Below are positions 23,976 through 35,092 of a DNA stretch of 64,000 bases, piece after piece; the first letter of the stretch is position 1, and each line of letters opens with the position of its first letter. Position numbers and translations under genes: made by a program. The notes beneath the pieces were generated by a model. The model was not told the origin of the DNA. It did no database searches and saw only the letters and a list, made by a program, of their open reading frames with translations. Source of the stretch: Cryptomeria japonica (lineage: Eukaryota; Streptophyta; Pinopsida; Cupressales; Cupressaceae); contig NC_081413.1 in the NCBI RefSeq assembly GCF_030272615.1, positions 181,546,951 to 181,610,950 of the forward strand, given 5' to 3'.

Positions 23976-24910
23976 GTGACATAGCTAGCATTAGGATAGG
24001 GGGATTAGCGAGGTAATCCATGATGGAATCAAATGCCTTTTGACATTCCTCATTCCATTTGAAATGGGTATCTTTCGTCAGCGATCATGTAAAAGGGAGG
24101 GTATGATCAGCCAATTGTGCCACAAACCAATGAATGAACTGGATCTTCCCCTATAAGCTACGAAGATGAGAGATATTCTTAGGTGGAGGCATGTTCAGAA
24201 TAGCATCGATCTTATCCGTATCTATTTTGATTCCTCAATGGGAAACAATGAATCCTAGGAGATTCCCAACGTCAACACCAACGACACACTGAAGAGGATT
24301 CAGTCTCATTTTATACAACTAGAGTCTTTCAAAGACCCGACGGAGATTTTCAATATGCATTTCACATGCTAAGGATTTTTTCCAAGATATCATAGACATA
24401 GTCTTCTAAGACCTTATGGATGAAATCTTAGAATATCAAGGTCATGACTCATTGATAGGTCGCTCCCGCGTTCTTCAACCTAAACGACATGATGATATAG
24501 AAAAAGGTCCCACAAGAGGTTGTGAAAGCAGTTTTATATTGATCTTCTGGGTTAATATGGATCTGGTTATAACTTGAGAAGACATCCATGAATGAGAGTA
24601 AAGCATACCCCATAGTTGAATCCATGATCATATCGATATTCGGGAGAGGAAAGTCATCCTTGAGGGAAGCTTTGTTCACATCCCAAAAATCAATGCAAAT
24701 ATGGATGCAACCATCAGGTTTTCTTATCGGGACAATGTTCGAGATCTAAGGTGAATAGTCAATGGGGCAGATAAAGCCATCTTTTAGGAGCTTCTCTATC
24801 TCAACCTTGATTAATAAAGCCACCTTAGGATTCATCTTTCGAATCTTTTTCTTCACCAGCTTAGCATTAGGACTAAGCACAATGTTAAGTACAACAATGG
24901 ACTCATCAAT
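23976..24910 (-). pseudogene. Gypsy1 reverse transcriptase, catalytic motif lost
   Basis: Starts near KKKIRKMNPKVALLIKVEIE, continues NIVPIRKPDGCIHICIDFWD, then NKASLKDDFPLPNIDMIMDS, FMDVFSSYNQIHINPEDQYK and LKNAGATYQ. The YVDD box reads YVYD at about 24390-24403, so one catalytic Asp is replaced. Several stops and shifts follow. Inactive. Confidence 0.88.
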
Positions 24911-26100
24911 GTTAGGCAGCTCTTTGTAATATCAAGCAAAGATGTAAGGGAATTGATGTAGCAAGTTGGAACATTCTTTGAATTATTTGGGGGATAAGCA
25001 TTTTCCCACTTTATGACCTTGTTAGGAGTCTTATCGCTCATGGTGACGTCAGTAGTTTCTCCACTAAGGAGCGAACTACAGTCTTCTAGATGAGGTATAG
25101 ACATTTGTTCTTCATTGTGAGATAGAGACGCCCCCTTCGAAATGGATTCCCCAAAGTATGTCTGGGTATTCAAGCAATATAGGAATCGACACTTATGATG
25201 ATAAGAGGGCAACCCATCGTATGCATCCAAACATTCCTTCAAGGATTCTTCTGAAGGGAAAAGATCCAAGGGAATCTCGTTAGGTGATACACCAACATCG
25301 ATGAGTTCTAGATGAACAAGCTTTAAAGGAAGGGGATCGGTCAAAATCATGTTAACAGTTAACCATGCTTTCGCATTTTAATCCATATGACAATATCCTA
25401 GTCTGGTGTTGTGGTAATGAGGTTCGGTTTCTAAAAAAATTCAGATGTCTTGCTCATTAGGTCCACAACCCTTTCCATCATATCCAAGCTAAGACACAAG
25501 CTTGTATTTGGGACCATAGATGTTTTGTAATTCCTTGAATGATGGTGGTTTCGTATAGAAGAGATGATCGACATGATAATTATCACTTGGCTTTATAGAT
25601 GCATAATCATCTTTCATAGCCAATGTGAATGAGATATTGGGAAAGCTTAAATGGATGGGATCCACTTTGTACTCACCAACATGAGAGTCGGTAAAATCCA
25701 AAGAAACCCAATAATCACCCAAACATGCATTCACTTTTGATAGAGGAGGTGATTTAGCCAGGGAAGGTTTTACGAGTGTAGACTCCAGCATTTTCACCTT
25801 AGGAGTATCTACCTTTGGGGATTTTTCTTTCAAAGAATCCTTCTTCTTAGGTGATCTCTCCTTTTTAACAACTTCCTTAGTGACTTCTTCATCCTTGTGC
25901 TCTTCCTTTTTAGGGGATGAGATGGAAGAAGAAGTTACGATCGAAGAAGACAAAGTGGGTACATAATTTTGAAATGAAGGTGTAATAGAAGCCTGATCAA
26001 TTGCGGCTATTTGACATAACTGCATAGCTTTAGGAACCATGACAACCTGATTATTAGCCACAAACTTCACGGATCCATGAAGTGTAGATGAAATAGTTCC
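24911..26100 (-). pseudogene. Gypsy1 protease-RT linker region
   Basis: Frames at 25350-24911 and 25489-26100 encode the spacer between protease and RT. A Lys/Glu/Ser/Pro-rich tract (KKEEHKDEEVTKEVVKKE, then SPKKKDSLKEKSPK) lies at about 25800-25925. Downstream text such as YCLNTQTYFGESISKG has no recognised motif. A break near 25360-25480 separates the frames. The low-complexity basic/acidic spacer is normal for this element type. Confidence 0.55.
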
Positions 26101-26530
26101 CAAAGCATGTAGCCATGGTCTGCCTAAAAGAAGATTGCATGACAAAGTGCTTGGCATAACGTGCATAAGGGTTGGAATAGTGACTGGTCCAACCTTCAAG
26201 GATAGTATGATAGTCTCCACAGTGGTCTTACCACTGTTATCAAAACCTCAAATGAATAAAGAGGAGGCTGCCAAAGAATTTGGGTCCACCTTGATCTTTG
26301 GTAACAAGTCTAAACCACAAACGTTTAGTGCCAAACCTATATCAACAAGCATTCATCTAATACCAACACCATTCACATGAAAAAATGATCATCAACAGAT
26401 CTGTCAAATTCCTCACTTTGGGAGGTGGAAGTTCATGCGGATAAAAGGTAATATTCAGCGAATCTGCACAAATATGATCCATCAGCGCATTCACATTAGC
26501 CGGTCTCGTAGAGGAAGGTAGCAAAATCTT
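26101..26530 (-). pseudogene. Gypsy1 aspartic protease relic
   Basis: Motif MLVDIGLALNVCGLDLL at about 26310-26360 stands where the family has VDNGSALNV, so the active-site D-[STN]-G is D-I-G. The second half is GPVTIPTLMHVMPSTLSCNL then LLGRPWLHALGTISSTLHG, matching the usual YHLLLGRPWLHxxxxVPSTLH. Upstream of the active site a TGA breaks the frame. Confidence 0.8.
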
Positions 26531-27108
26531 TTACAAAGCTTCCTGTAGCATACCTTGATACATTGAGGCAGTTTGAAGCATATCCCAAAGTGAGATATTA
26601 GCTGGAGTAACCTTAAATTGCTCGATAAGATCATAATCACTTGGTTGCTTGTTCGCTGGCAAAGGTGCCTTAGGAAGGACAAGCTGGGAAGGAGGTAGAG
26701 AAGTTCGAGGTGGTTTAGGAACTTGCTTTTTATTTCGAGTGTTATACATATGAGCAATATTATTATAAGATGATTGTTTGGATTGCATGAATCTTGTATA
26801 TAAATTAGAAGCTTCTCCCTTGAAAGGTTTTCCATTAATGGTCTTAACCTTCTTAGGAGAAGGACTTTTTGCTATCACATGGATGTTTAAGGTCTCCTAG
26901 GCCTTTGCGGGGATGTAGAGACAACAATGACATTCATAGACCCTTTATTTTTGCATGAGGATGTCATGGAGGATGACTCACCCTTTACATCTCTATTAGG
27001 AGAAGGTGCTTCAAGGAAGTCATCCAAGACTTCATCCAACATATCAAAATCATCCTTTGAGAATGCCTTATCAAAGGCGTCAAACCTTAAGAGGAAAAGA
27101 TCCAACAT
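26531..27108 (-). pseudogene. Gypsy1 5' frame replacing a normal gag
   Basis: Begins MLDLFLLRFDAFDKAF at 27108, only about 30 bases inside the LTR, shifts near 26880, and continues NGKPFKGEASNLYTRFMQSK to SDYDLIEQFKVTPANISLWD, the usual lead-in to Tat protease. The whole 5' part is about 190 codons. I see neither the retrotrans-gag helices nor a zinc knuckle, so the true gag has been lost or replaced. Confidence 0.6.
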
Positions 27109-27135
27109 TAAGCATTCACGTTGAGTTCACCAAAA
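27109..27135 (-). promoter_or_regulatory. Gypsy1 primer-binding-site position
   Basis: Next to the LTR the minus strand reads TTTTGGTGAACTCAACG. The start TGGTGA fits plant gypsy primer sites (compare TGGTGACTC at 56781). The rest does not match a tRNA that I can name. Confidence 0.5.
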
Positions 27136-28319
27136 TATAGGGGAAGAGATTTTCCTCCTTCCAAGATGATAAATCTTAGAAGGCAAATTAGTCTGCCACT
27201 ACCTCTTTGAACTGGTGCTAAGATGAGCCAAGGGATAACAACTAAACTAACTAAAACAAAGAATTACAATGCAGGAATAATAAATATACAAAAACCGAGT
27301 TTATAGAATAGTGTAATACCAAAAGCAGATTATACCTTCTAGTTGGGGAGCTCTTGGGTTTCAGACCCTAGTGCAGGGTGTGAACACCAGTGCAAGGCGC
27401 GAATACTAGCACGACGTGCTATTGTCTATACAACTCGCAGACAAAAAAGTCTCAAAATTTGACTCTGTATACAGTTTCTTGCGTGTGGAACCTGTACATC
27501 ACCTGTACACACTAAGATAGGGAAAATTGTTGGGGCTGTATAGGGGCCTGCCTCAGTCAAACCCCTGTTTAGGTGTTTCCACTACCACAAACAGCCAGAT
27601 AGATAGATTGGAAAGATAAATTAGAAACTTGGTAAATTGGAAATTTGGAAATATGCAAATAGAAACTATGCTACACTTAATGGAAGGAAACCCCTATTGC
27701 ATGCATTAAATATTGGAAATGTGAGAAATAATGAATGCACTTAGATAATAGATACAATCAATTGCAAAGGAGTCATTGCATGTAATGAAAATGGATAAAA
27801 GAGAAGACAAGGCGTAAAGTCAAACCTCTCTTTGTTGAAGATGAGAATGTGACAAAGCCTAGAATAGTATTTGTTGGTAAGAGTCACCAAGAGATAGTTG
27901 CAGCTTGATGTTAGTAGAGTGTGTATCCAAGAGCATGAAGAGAGAAAGAGAGCAATGAGCATATGAGAGTGCAACCAAAATCAAAGAGCCAAGAACCCAA
28001 GTGGGAACCCTTCAAAATGAGCTAGGAAGATTTCTTAAACCCGAAAAGGGGCACGAAGAGCCGTTATGGAAAAAGACGAGCCAAGGGACACATGTCAGCC
28101 AACATCCAACTCACTGCTAGATTCGAGATTCTGCCAGCTTTTCGGGATGTTAGTGCAACACACGGACGTCCCTGCGTCGTGCAGCCGTCCATCCAAAAGT
28201 AGGCCCAAAGGGGCTTTTAAGGCATTCCAAGGCACTTTGTCTTTTGAATCCAAGATGCCAAAATAACATAATTTTGATGATGGATTTGTCATAAATGCAC
28301 CAGACGCAATTTAGGACAC
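27136..28319 (-). repeat. Gypsy1 5' LTR
   Basis: Pairs with 16485-17667 along its length. It ends at ttaggacac next to taaat, so it lacks the last few bases (taca) of its partner. Confidence 0.87.
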
Positions 28320-28324
28320 TAAAT

Positions 28325-28655
28325 AAACAAATAATTTGTGTATACACAAGAAATTATGTGGTTTACCATTAAAGATTACATCTATAAGAATAGCACAGCA
28401 AATATAGAATCTCTTCATCATTTATACAAGTGCTTGAGATAGTAAGAATATGAAAAGATAGAAGAAGAATGATCAAATGATTGTTCGACTTCACACATTT
28501 AACATAATGAAATTCTGCTGAATGCAAGAGGTCGCAAGGAGGATGCTGTTTACGTATTCTGTAAGAGGAAAGGGGTGTTTCAATGGCTAACAACTACTAT
28601 TTTGTGTGTAGTTACAGGATATATATTCTTCATCACCATTTTAGGCACGCTTAAG
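28325..28655. repeat. Repeat R2, right half of the interrupted copy
   Basis: Matches 13020-13385, including attaaagatta, gacttcacacatttaacata and tcatcacca. Together with 15935-16484 it reconstitutes one R2 copy around Gypsy1. Confidence 0.8.
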
Positions 28656-29402
28656 GAAACACAGAGAAGTTAACAATGATATGCAGTAGTAGCTCAGTTC
28701 CGTAGCTTTCTCCTTACATCTAAATTTTATGCTTGATCTTCCATCTCAACCCATCAATATTCTGACTGTGTAAAAGTATACTATTGCAATTTGAATCCAT
28801 TGGACCTCTTTTTGTTATTCTAGGTTTCTATTGACTGGCAGTAATTTTTAAATAATTCAATTAATAGTCAAAAGGTAATTTTGACCAAAAAAATGAGATA
28901 AACGTGTACAATCTTTTAATGTGAATGAGTTATAAAATTACCATTGACTATTTGATTCAAACAGTACTGTTTAATACTTTTAATGCACAAATAAATATCC
29001 TATCCTTTTGTCCATTTTGTTTTCACTAAAATTACATTTAAGCTCTTCTTCTTTGGCTCACTAATTCCAGATGCCCATTTTTCCAAAACTTCAACTCTGT
29101 TAATTATCCTTTCTTAGTCGTCGAAACCATGGAAATCAATCATAGTCTAATAACAAGTTTCTTCAGGAAATACGTTAAATATAATGCAATCAACGTAACT
29201 ATCATGCAAGTTTGTAAGTCAAATCTGTTTCAATCATAAACGAGTATAAAATGATCATAGTATAATATATTCAATCATTGCATGTGTTTTTTTACGGTAT
29301 AACTATAAATATACATAATATAATGATCATATATATTTACAGGTGAAATAAGATCTAACAGCACAGTACGTATTGAAAATCCTATGACTAATTGACAGCC
29401 AT
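28656..29402. other. AT-rich non-coding stretch
   Basis: No coding frame, repeat or RNA recognised. It lies directly downstream (minus-strand sense) of the orphan promoter copy. I looked for AP2-domain codons here on the minus strand and found none. Confidence 0.5.
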
Positions 29403-29775
29403 AGCTGGATCGCAGTATTTATATAAGCACGCTTCAGAATTTCTCTATTCCAATTTTCCATAGTGAGGTTGGAGGAAAGTGAGATTGAAAGCGCTTGATT
29501 CAAAGCTTCCGGGCCGCTGAATTCTGAAAACGTGGTATTTAATGGTTCAACGCACAAATCTGGAAAGCAAATAGTGAATGCAGATCGCATCAGGGTCGTT
29601 AGAGAATAGTTGAAAGTATTGCTTATGACGGTCATGAAATTGACAGTTTCAAAGCTCCAACAGTGGTCATGATATTGCTGTGTAATATAACGCGTGAAAT
29701 CTTGCTTGGCTGGAATTAGTGAGTTAGTATAACATGCCGACCGATTCTCCTTCTTTTTCGGTTTCAAGGGTTAAA
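29403..29775 (-). promoter_or_regulatory. Orphan duplicate of the DREB promoter
   Basis: Colinear with 35861-36190 upstream of the DREB gene. Shared blocks on the plus strand are gaaagtgagattgaaagcgc (29475 on) against gaaagtgggagtgaaagcgc (35911 on), ccgctgaattctgaaaacgt (29514) against ccgctgaaattctggaaacg (35951), and gacggtcatgaaattgacag (29627) against the identical word at 36068. Block spacings differ by at most about 4 bases. On the minus strand there is a clean TATA box, CTTATATAAATAC, at about 29412-29424. No AP2 coding sequence follows, so a DREB paralogue appears to have lost its gene. Confidence 0.75.
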
Positions 29776-30180
29776 TATTTCAATATTTTGGTCAACCTGT
29801 TTTGCGTCATATTGAAAAACAATCCATAAGTACCAAGTCTAGAGTTCATAGTCGAAATAAAAAAGTTAAGCAATTAAATATTTAAATCAAATTAGTTATG
29901 AAAGAAATTTATAAAACCAATTTTTATATTGGTATATATGTCTCATCACACATCTATTAGGTTTAGAGATCTTACTTCTTTTTTTTACCGTTTTCTATAG
30001 CTTCTTTAATTGGATATCTCCACAAGTCAAATTATGATATTGCTATCACGATTTAACTATGTATTATTTTAAGTGAAACTCATTGACTCATGTTTCATGA
30101 GTAGTGGTTCACAAGAACCCATATCTCATGAGAATGAATGCTCCACATAGCACTTATTGCATCTAGGTGATGCTCACGAA
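29776..30180. other. AT-rich non-coding stretch
   Basis: Nothing recognised beyond low-complexity AT-rich sequence. Confidence 0.5.
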
Positions 30181-30256
30181 GGTGCATTGAACCTTTTCGG
30201 GAGGTCACCCATCCTAGTACTACTCCAACTCAAGTGTGCTTAACCACAGAGTTTCC
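30181..30256 (-). pseudogene. 5S rRNA-derived fragment
   Basis: The minus strand reads GGTTAAGCACACTTGAGTTG, then GAGTAGTACTAGGATGGGTG and ACCTCCCGAAAAGG. This matches the 3' two-thirds of plant 5S rRNA (GTTAAGCGTGCTTGGGCGAGAGTAG...GGATGGGTGACCTCC), including the C-box part of the internal pol III promoter. The first third is absent or unrecognisable, so it is not a functional 5S gene. It may come from a Cassandra-type TRIM element, whose LTRs carry 5S-like sequence, or from a 5S-headed SINE. Confidence 0.8.
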
Positions 30257-33200
30257 TCCAAGGTTAAAACCACTTAGCTTTCAACCCTAATTGCAAAATC
30301 TTTAGCAAGTGTTGTGCCTTATGAACCATTCATTATAGAAATTCATGTTTCAACTTCAAGCTGATGGATCTTACAAATAAACATTGTCCTATCAAATTGA
30401 GAGACGAGAAGCAATGAGCTGATGAAGATTTGAATATTTCACTTCAATTCTTAGTTGTAAACTAAATAACAAAATTATATTTAAAAAGACTTAATCTAGA
30501 TGGTACAAAAGAGGACGCTTTGGTTGTTTAAATCATTTCATGCCATCCTTCACAACTAAAGAATTTAAACATCCATTATCCATAATATTTTGAAAAAGAG
30601 CTTTTGAAAGAATAAGGTTATTGTTATTTTCAAACTATTTTGAATCAATCATGCTGATGAGAATGACCTCCAAAGACACAATTCTAGAGCTATGATTTCT
30701 CAATGCAATGTTTAAGGGATAATTCTAAAGAAATTATTTAGTGCTTGGTTTTTGAACCACTTTAGGAATTTATTCTTTTCAAAAAATTTAAATAAAAAAT
30801 AATATAGGTAAGTAAGTTTGTGTCGTGATTACATCATTACATTATAATCAACAACTTAATTACTTGTGTACATATCATTTCTAGAATTAGCTAATTCCTT
30901 AAATTATTAAAAAGGGACATAAAACAACCCTTATACATTTTTAATGGAATAGTAGCCACACATTAGTTATATGTTAATCATTTATACACACGTAATTCAT
31001 ATAAACATATATATTATTCTGAATTCATGCCAAAATTATATTGCAACTAAATATTTACATTGACCACTAATATACTTGGTATGGTTCTATGTACATTTCC
31101 ATGAACATAGAGGGGAGAGAATGTAGTGTGGATGTTTTTTGTTCCATCATGGAGTTGTATAGGCTCTCTCAAATATGCTACCCCAAAAGGAAGGACCCTA
31201 CCCTTCATGAGTTATGTCATACAAGAGTACCACATATGATCAAAGAAATTATCTACTATAGGAATCTAATAAGTTAACATTCACTAATAATGATACCTTA
31301 GACAAGGTTTGACATGTTGCATATAATCAAATATGACCACTTCTTCATGACAAAATAGCACCATAGTATAATTGTTATTACTCTTGAAGTGTGTAGACAT
31401 ATTTTAATTAGTGATCTCATGAGCTCCTTATAGTTTTCAGTGAATAGTATTAAAATCTTTAGATTAATTATTCATAATCAAATCAACTGATTTCTTATAG
31501 CACAAATAAAAATGCACCTTTAAAGTTTCAACAAAAATTGCATCGCATTATTACTCATAAAATACATTTTTAATGTGTTCTCAATTAAATATTGCAATAA
31601 ATCAATCAACATGATCATATGAAAGAGCTATGTGTAAATATACATATTAATTAGATTGCACTATCCACAAGATGGTAAACACTAATGAGTCAACTACATT
31701 TACTTTTAAATGACCAAAAATTTATAAAACATAAATTTCTAAGCTTCTATAACAATATATTTTACATCATAATCTACTGAACAACAATTCCATTATTTTA
31801 GTAAAACAAAATTTCTTCAAGAAATTTCCAGCTTAGCATTCACATTGTAGTAAATCAATATTTACCTTGCTATAGTCCTCAACGATTTTTAAATAATCAA
31901 GATAATATGTGCATAAGTTTTAGAATATCCAAAGTTGATGAAACAATGGACACATATGTTTTATATTGTATTCATGACTCAAAAGCCTTATATTTGCACT
32001 ATGTTTACCCAAAAAAAAAAACTACTTTCACATAGAGATACCTTTTAGAGAAACAATGTCAACATGATGTCCATAAAAACTTTAATTCAATGCAATTATC
32101 TAAAATCTGATTAAGTAATGGAAAGGCATACATGGGTTATAAAAAGTAGCCTATATAGAATGTAGTTCATGGATAAGTGACATTTTTGGTATATAATGAT
32201 TTATTTACGATAGAAAATCACTAAAATAATCATATGATTCCCAATTCATGGTATTGTTTAATCAAGCCTTTATATGCTACAAATAATAGATCAAGTACAT
32301 CATAACCTTTTGCACATAGTTTATTCCATTTAATATGACTATTAAAGTTTATGTTTGTTTCCTACTTTTGATTTCTAGAGTAAATGATCAGTGATAGCAT
32401 TTATATATATGGCTATTTCATACCATGATGCCCTTAAAGTAAATGAAATCTAAAACAATCATCAATGTAGAATAAGGTGAAACAATAACCTAATAAACTA
32501 ATATAATTGGTTGAAAGCTTATTTTGTCCACACCTCTTAAATTATCTATGGCAGAAGCAATCAAAATAGCCCATTCATCAATAGTAACTATCATAAAGTA
32601 TGTTATAAATAGCTCATTCATCAATAGTAACTATAATTATCTATAACATGAAAGAAGAAAATTTGAAAATTTGAATTTTATTTACTTGGATTCGTCCCCT
32701 CATCCTTGCGTAAGTAAGTGTAATGGGGTTACATCTAGTGGTTCCTCTCTATTGTATCCTTACTAACTTTTGTTGGATGTGCCTCCCCTCTTGTTTATGT
32801 TGCCACTCTTGTATCTAATGTATAAAGGTGGGAGCACATCCTCTACCAGAAGTCTTTATATGTAACAATAATTCTTGCATCTTCCCAATGGAAATCTAAG
32901 CTAGCTCATTAACCTCCTCATCATTAGTCTTGATATTTGCAAGGTGAAATATTTCCTATCAAAATTTTCTTATTATAATCTTGAACATCGATGTTTCCTA
33001 CATATGCAAGGCTTGAGCATTAATCCTTAAGGAATTCCAAATTGTCTAAATAAATAGTCAATGTGAAATATCTAAAGATTTTGATAATCTATCTATAATA
33101 TACCATATATGAAACCTCAACCCTCCTTGCATATCTCTATATAATTGGAATGTGAAAGTACATCTCTATTTTTAAAATATTGTCTCTCTTACCACCTATT

Positions 33201-33740
33201 CATTGAGCTCGTGTCATATTAATAAGAATGTGATCTACTAAAACCTCTATATATTGAAACAAATACCAATACAAAAAATTAAAACAAAACATTTTAAATA
33301 TTATAAAAGAGTTAATAAAAAGAAAAAGCATAGCCACAAAAAATAATGCTAGATTATGTTTACAATTGCAGTTTTGAAGAGAATAAACATCAAATTATGT
33401 TACTTTGAATGGATCGCGATTTACCAAATTGTGGGAAGTAAACAATATAAGCAAGGGCATAATAATTTAAATTTGTGAAGTGGTACTGCTCTCATGAAGA
33501 AATATTTCTACATATACTTTAATGAAAGGTATCTTCACCAGGTAATGACTACTTAATAGATTGAAGATCTATTTATTTTATGTACATATTTCAGTGTGTG
33601 TGACATTTATAACTCTTGTACGTTGGCTAGAGAGGCCGCGACTAAACTAGTTCCAAAACCACACAGTATGGTTCAGTAACCTTCATGTTATTGATTTTTG
33701 CAAAAATTACAGATTATTGATTGTGATCAGCAGAATTAGT
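30257..33740. other. AT-rich intergenic DNA, no gene recognised
   Basis: Long AT-rich stretch with only short chance frames, for example a 62-codon frame at 31089-31277 with no domain. Some pieces look like old repeats, but I cannot name a family and see no terminal repeats or RNA genes. Confidence 0.5.
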
Positions 33741-33747
33741 TGAGGCT

Positions 33748-33777
33748 TTGATTTTTCGAAAACTGTCGAAAAATCAA
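33748..33777. repeat. Perfect 12-bp inverted repeat with 6-base loop
   Basis: ttgatttttcga, loop aaactg, then tcgaaaaatcaa; all 12 pairs match. No T-run follows that would suggest a pol III terminator. Function unknown. Confidence 0.85.
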
Positions 33778-34167
33778 TAACACAAGTTTTAAAATGTTGT
33801 TTTGGAGCCAGTTTAGCCATGTCCACTAGAGAAGCACACAAAGCATTAACAACGATCGACTATAGTTCAGTTATGATATATGCCTCCCTCACTTTGTCCT
33901 TCTACCTAAATTTACTAGCTATATATCTCCTATCACTACTCACGAATGCTTTGATATTATTGACTTAAGATTAATTGTCGAACATGTCAATAAAAACAAT
34001 TAACTCGTCAAAATTGTCTCATTTTCAATCCTAATAATTTTACCGATTTAACTGTTAAAGATGTATATATTTACATTTCATGTTTATTACCAGATTGGTA
34101 TATAATAATAAGGTAAGAAGAAAAATTAATATTAGAACTATTATATGGGATCAAAGATGAACGGTTT
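33778..34167. other. AT-rich intergenic DNA
   Basis: Nothing recognised. Confidence 0.5.
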
Positions 34168-34330
34168 CAAAAGGGTCAGTAGTTCAATGATAGAACATTC
34201 CCTTAGCAAGTGGAAGGTCCTAGATTTGAATTCAAACTAGTCCGTGGAAAAACTCAATATGATATCAAGGCCAAATTAGACTAGATATACCTATAAAATT
34301 AAAGAGTATTGAAATTAAACTACATCTGAA
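34168..34330 (+). mobile_element. tRNA-derived SINE relic
   Basis: ggtcagtagttcaatgatag (34175 on) resembles a tRNA A box, and gatttgaattc at about 34223-34233 resembles the B box (GGTTCGAATCC type). The spacing of about 35 bases suits an internal pol III promoter. It is followed by a non-tRNA body, gtccgtggaaaaactcaata. No intact tRNA cloverleaf is present, so it is not a tRNA gene. Confidence 0.65.
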
Positions 34331-34382
34331 ATGAAGATAGACTAATCCTAAAAGTACCAATAACTTATGATAAAATACTCTG

Positions 34383-34475
34383 GCAACAAGTTAAGGGTCT
34401 TGACTTTAATTCCTAATTGGTCATAAACAAATCTTAAAATATTATATAATCAAATTAAAAATAAATTACCACGAA
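34383..34475 (+). mobile_element. Second, partial SINE relic
   Basis: The segment from ggcaacaagttaagggtctt to ggtcataaacaaatctt aligns with the B-box half and body of the SINE at 34208-34262. It gives a two-unit arrangement about 175 bases apart. Confidence 0.5.
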
Positions 34476-35092
34476 TATAACTAAAATTGAATAATAATCC
34501 CTCTCAATTAATAATAATTGCCAGCTGTGTAAAAGCAAAGTATTGAGATTTCAAGCCATGACCAGTCCTTTTCTTATAATTAATATGTTGACTTTTTGTC
34601 ATATTTATTTGGACTAAAATTGAAATTACGAACCATATTGTGGTAGCAATGAATACTGCACAGTGCTACACAATTTTGACACACTCTGCCTAACAAGATT
34701 ACAGACCAATGCAATGAGATTTCGCAACTTCTGGAAAAAGAAATGCTGCTAAACATGAGAATTTACTATGTCCTTGATCAGCTTGCCCGAATTAAAAAAA
34801 AAAAACATTTAACTTCAAGCTAGCCCAGACTCAAAATGTCATGAATAACTAGATTACACAGAAATGACAAGTGAAACCAACAAGAGCTTCATTGAATCAT
34901 AAGTCACAGTGCATATTTTCCTTCCCGCACCATTAAGGAAGTTTCAAATACACAACTCTAACAATATTATGACCAATTGTGTCTTACAATACGCCGGGAA
35001 CGATCATTATGCCCTGCGCATTCTATCAGTAGACAATATAATAGTGAACTGAATCGAAATCGAAGTTGATACAATAATAATCACTAAACATC
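34476..35092. other. Downstream flank of the DREB gene
   Basis: AT-rich. On the minus strand it should contain the 3' untranslated region and polyadenylation site of the gene. No clear AATAAA is obvious in the first 200 bases. No other gene. Confidence 0.5.

Larger units (their letters stand above)
16485..28319 (-). mobile_element. Ty3/gypsy element of Tat type with antisense PMD gene (Gypsy1)
   Basis: About 11.8 kb. Minus-strand order: 5' LTR 27136-28319, 5' frame, protease, RT, RNase H, second RNase H (duplicated), integrase, long 3' region with an antisense gene, polypurine tract, 3' LTR 16485-17667. RT followed by two RNase H domains and then integrase is the Tat layout. The LTRs differ at roughly one base in nine in the first 160 bases, so it is old. 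Candidate target duplication taaat at 16480-16484 and 28320-28324. Key RT residues are lost. Confidence 0.9.

Noticed and set aside
29327-29767. Open frame of 146 codons on the minus strand
   Set aside because: It lies inside the segment aligned with the DREB promoter, has no domain, and its supposed codons are not conserved as protein in the promoter at 35861-36190. The conservation is of DNA words.
34175-34240. tRNA gene
   Set aside because: A- and B-box-like words are present, but no anticodon arm or paired acceptor stem can be drawn, so it is a SINE head.
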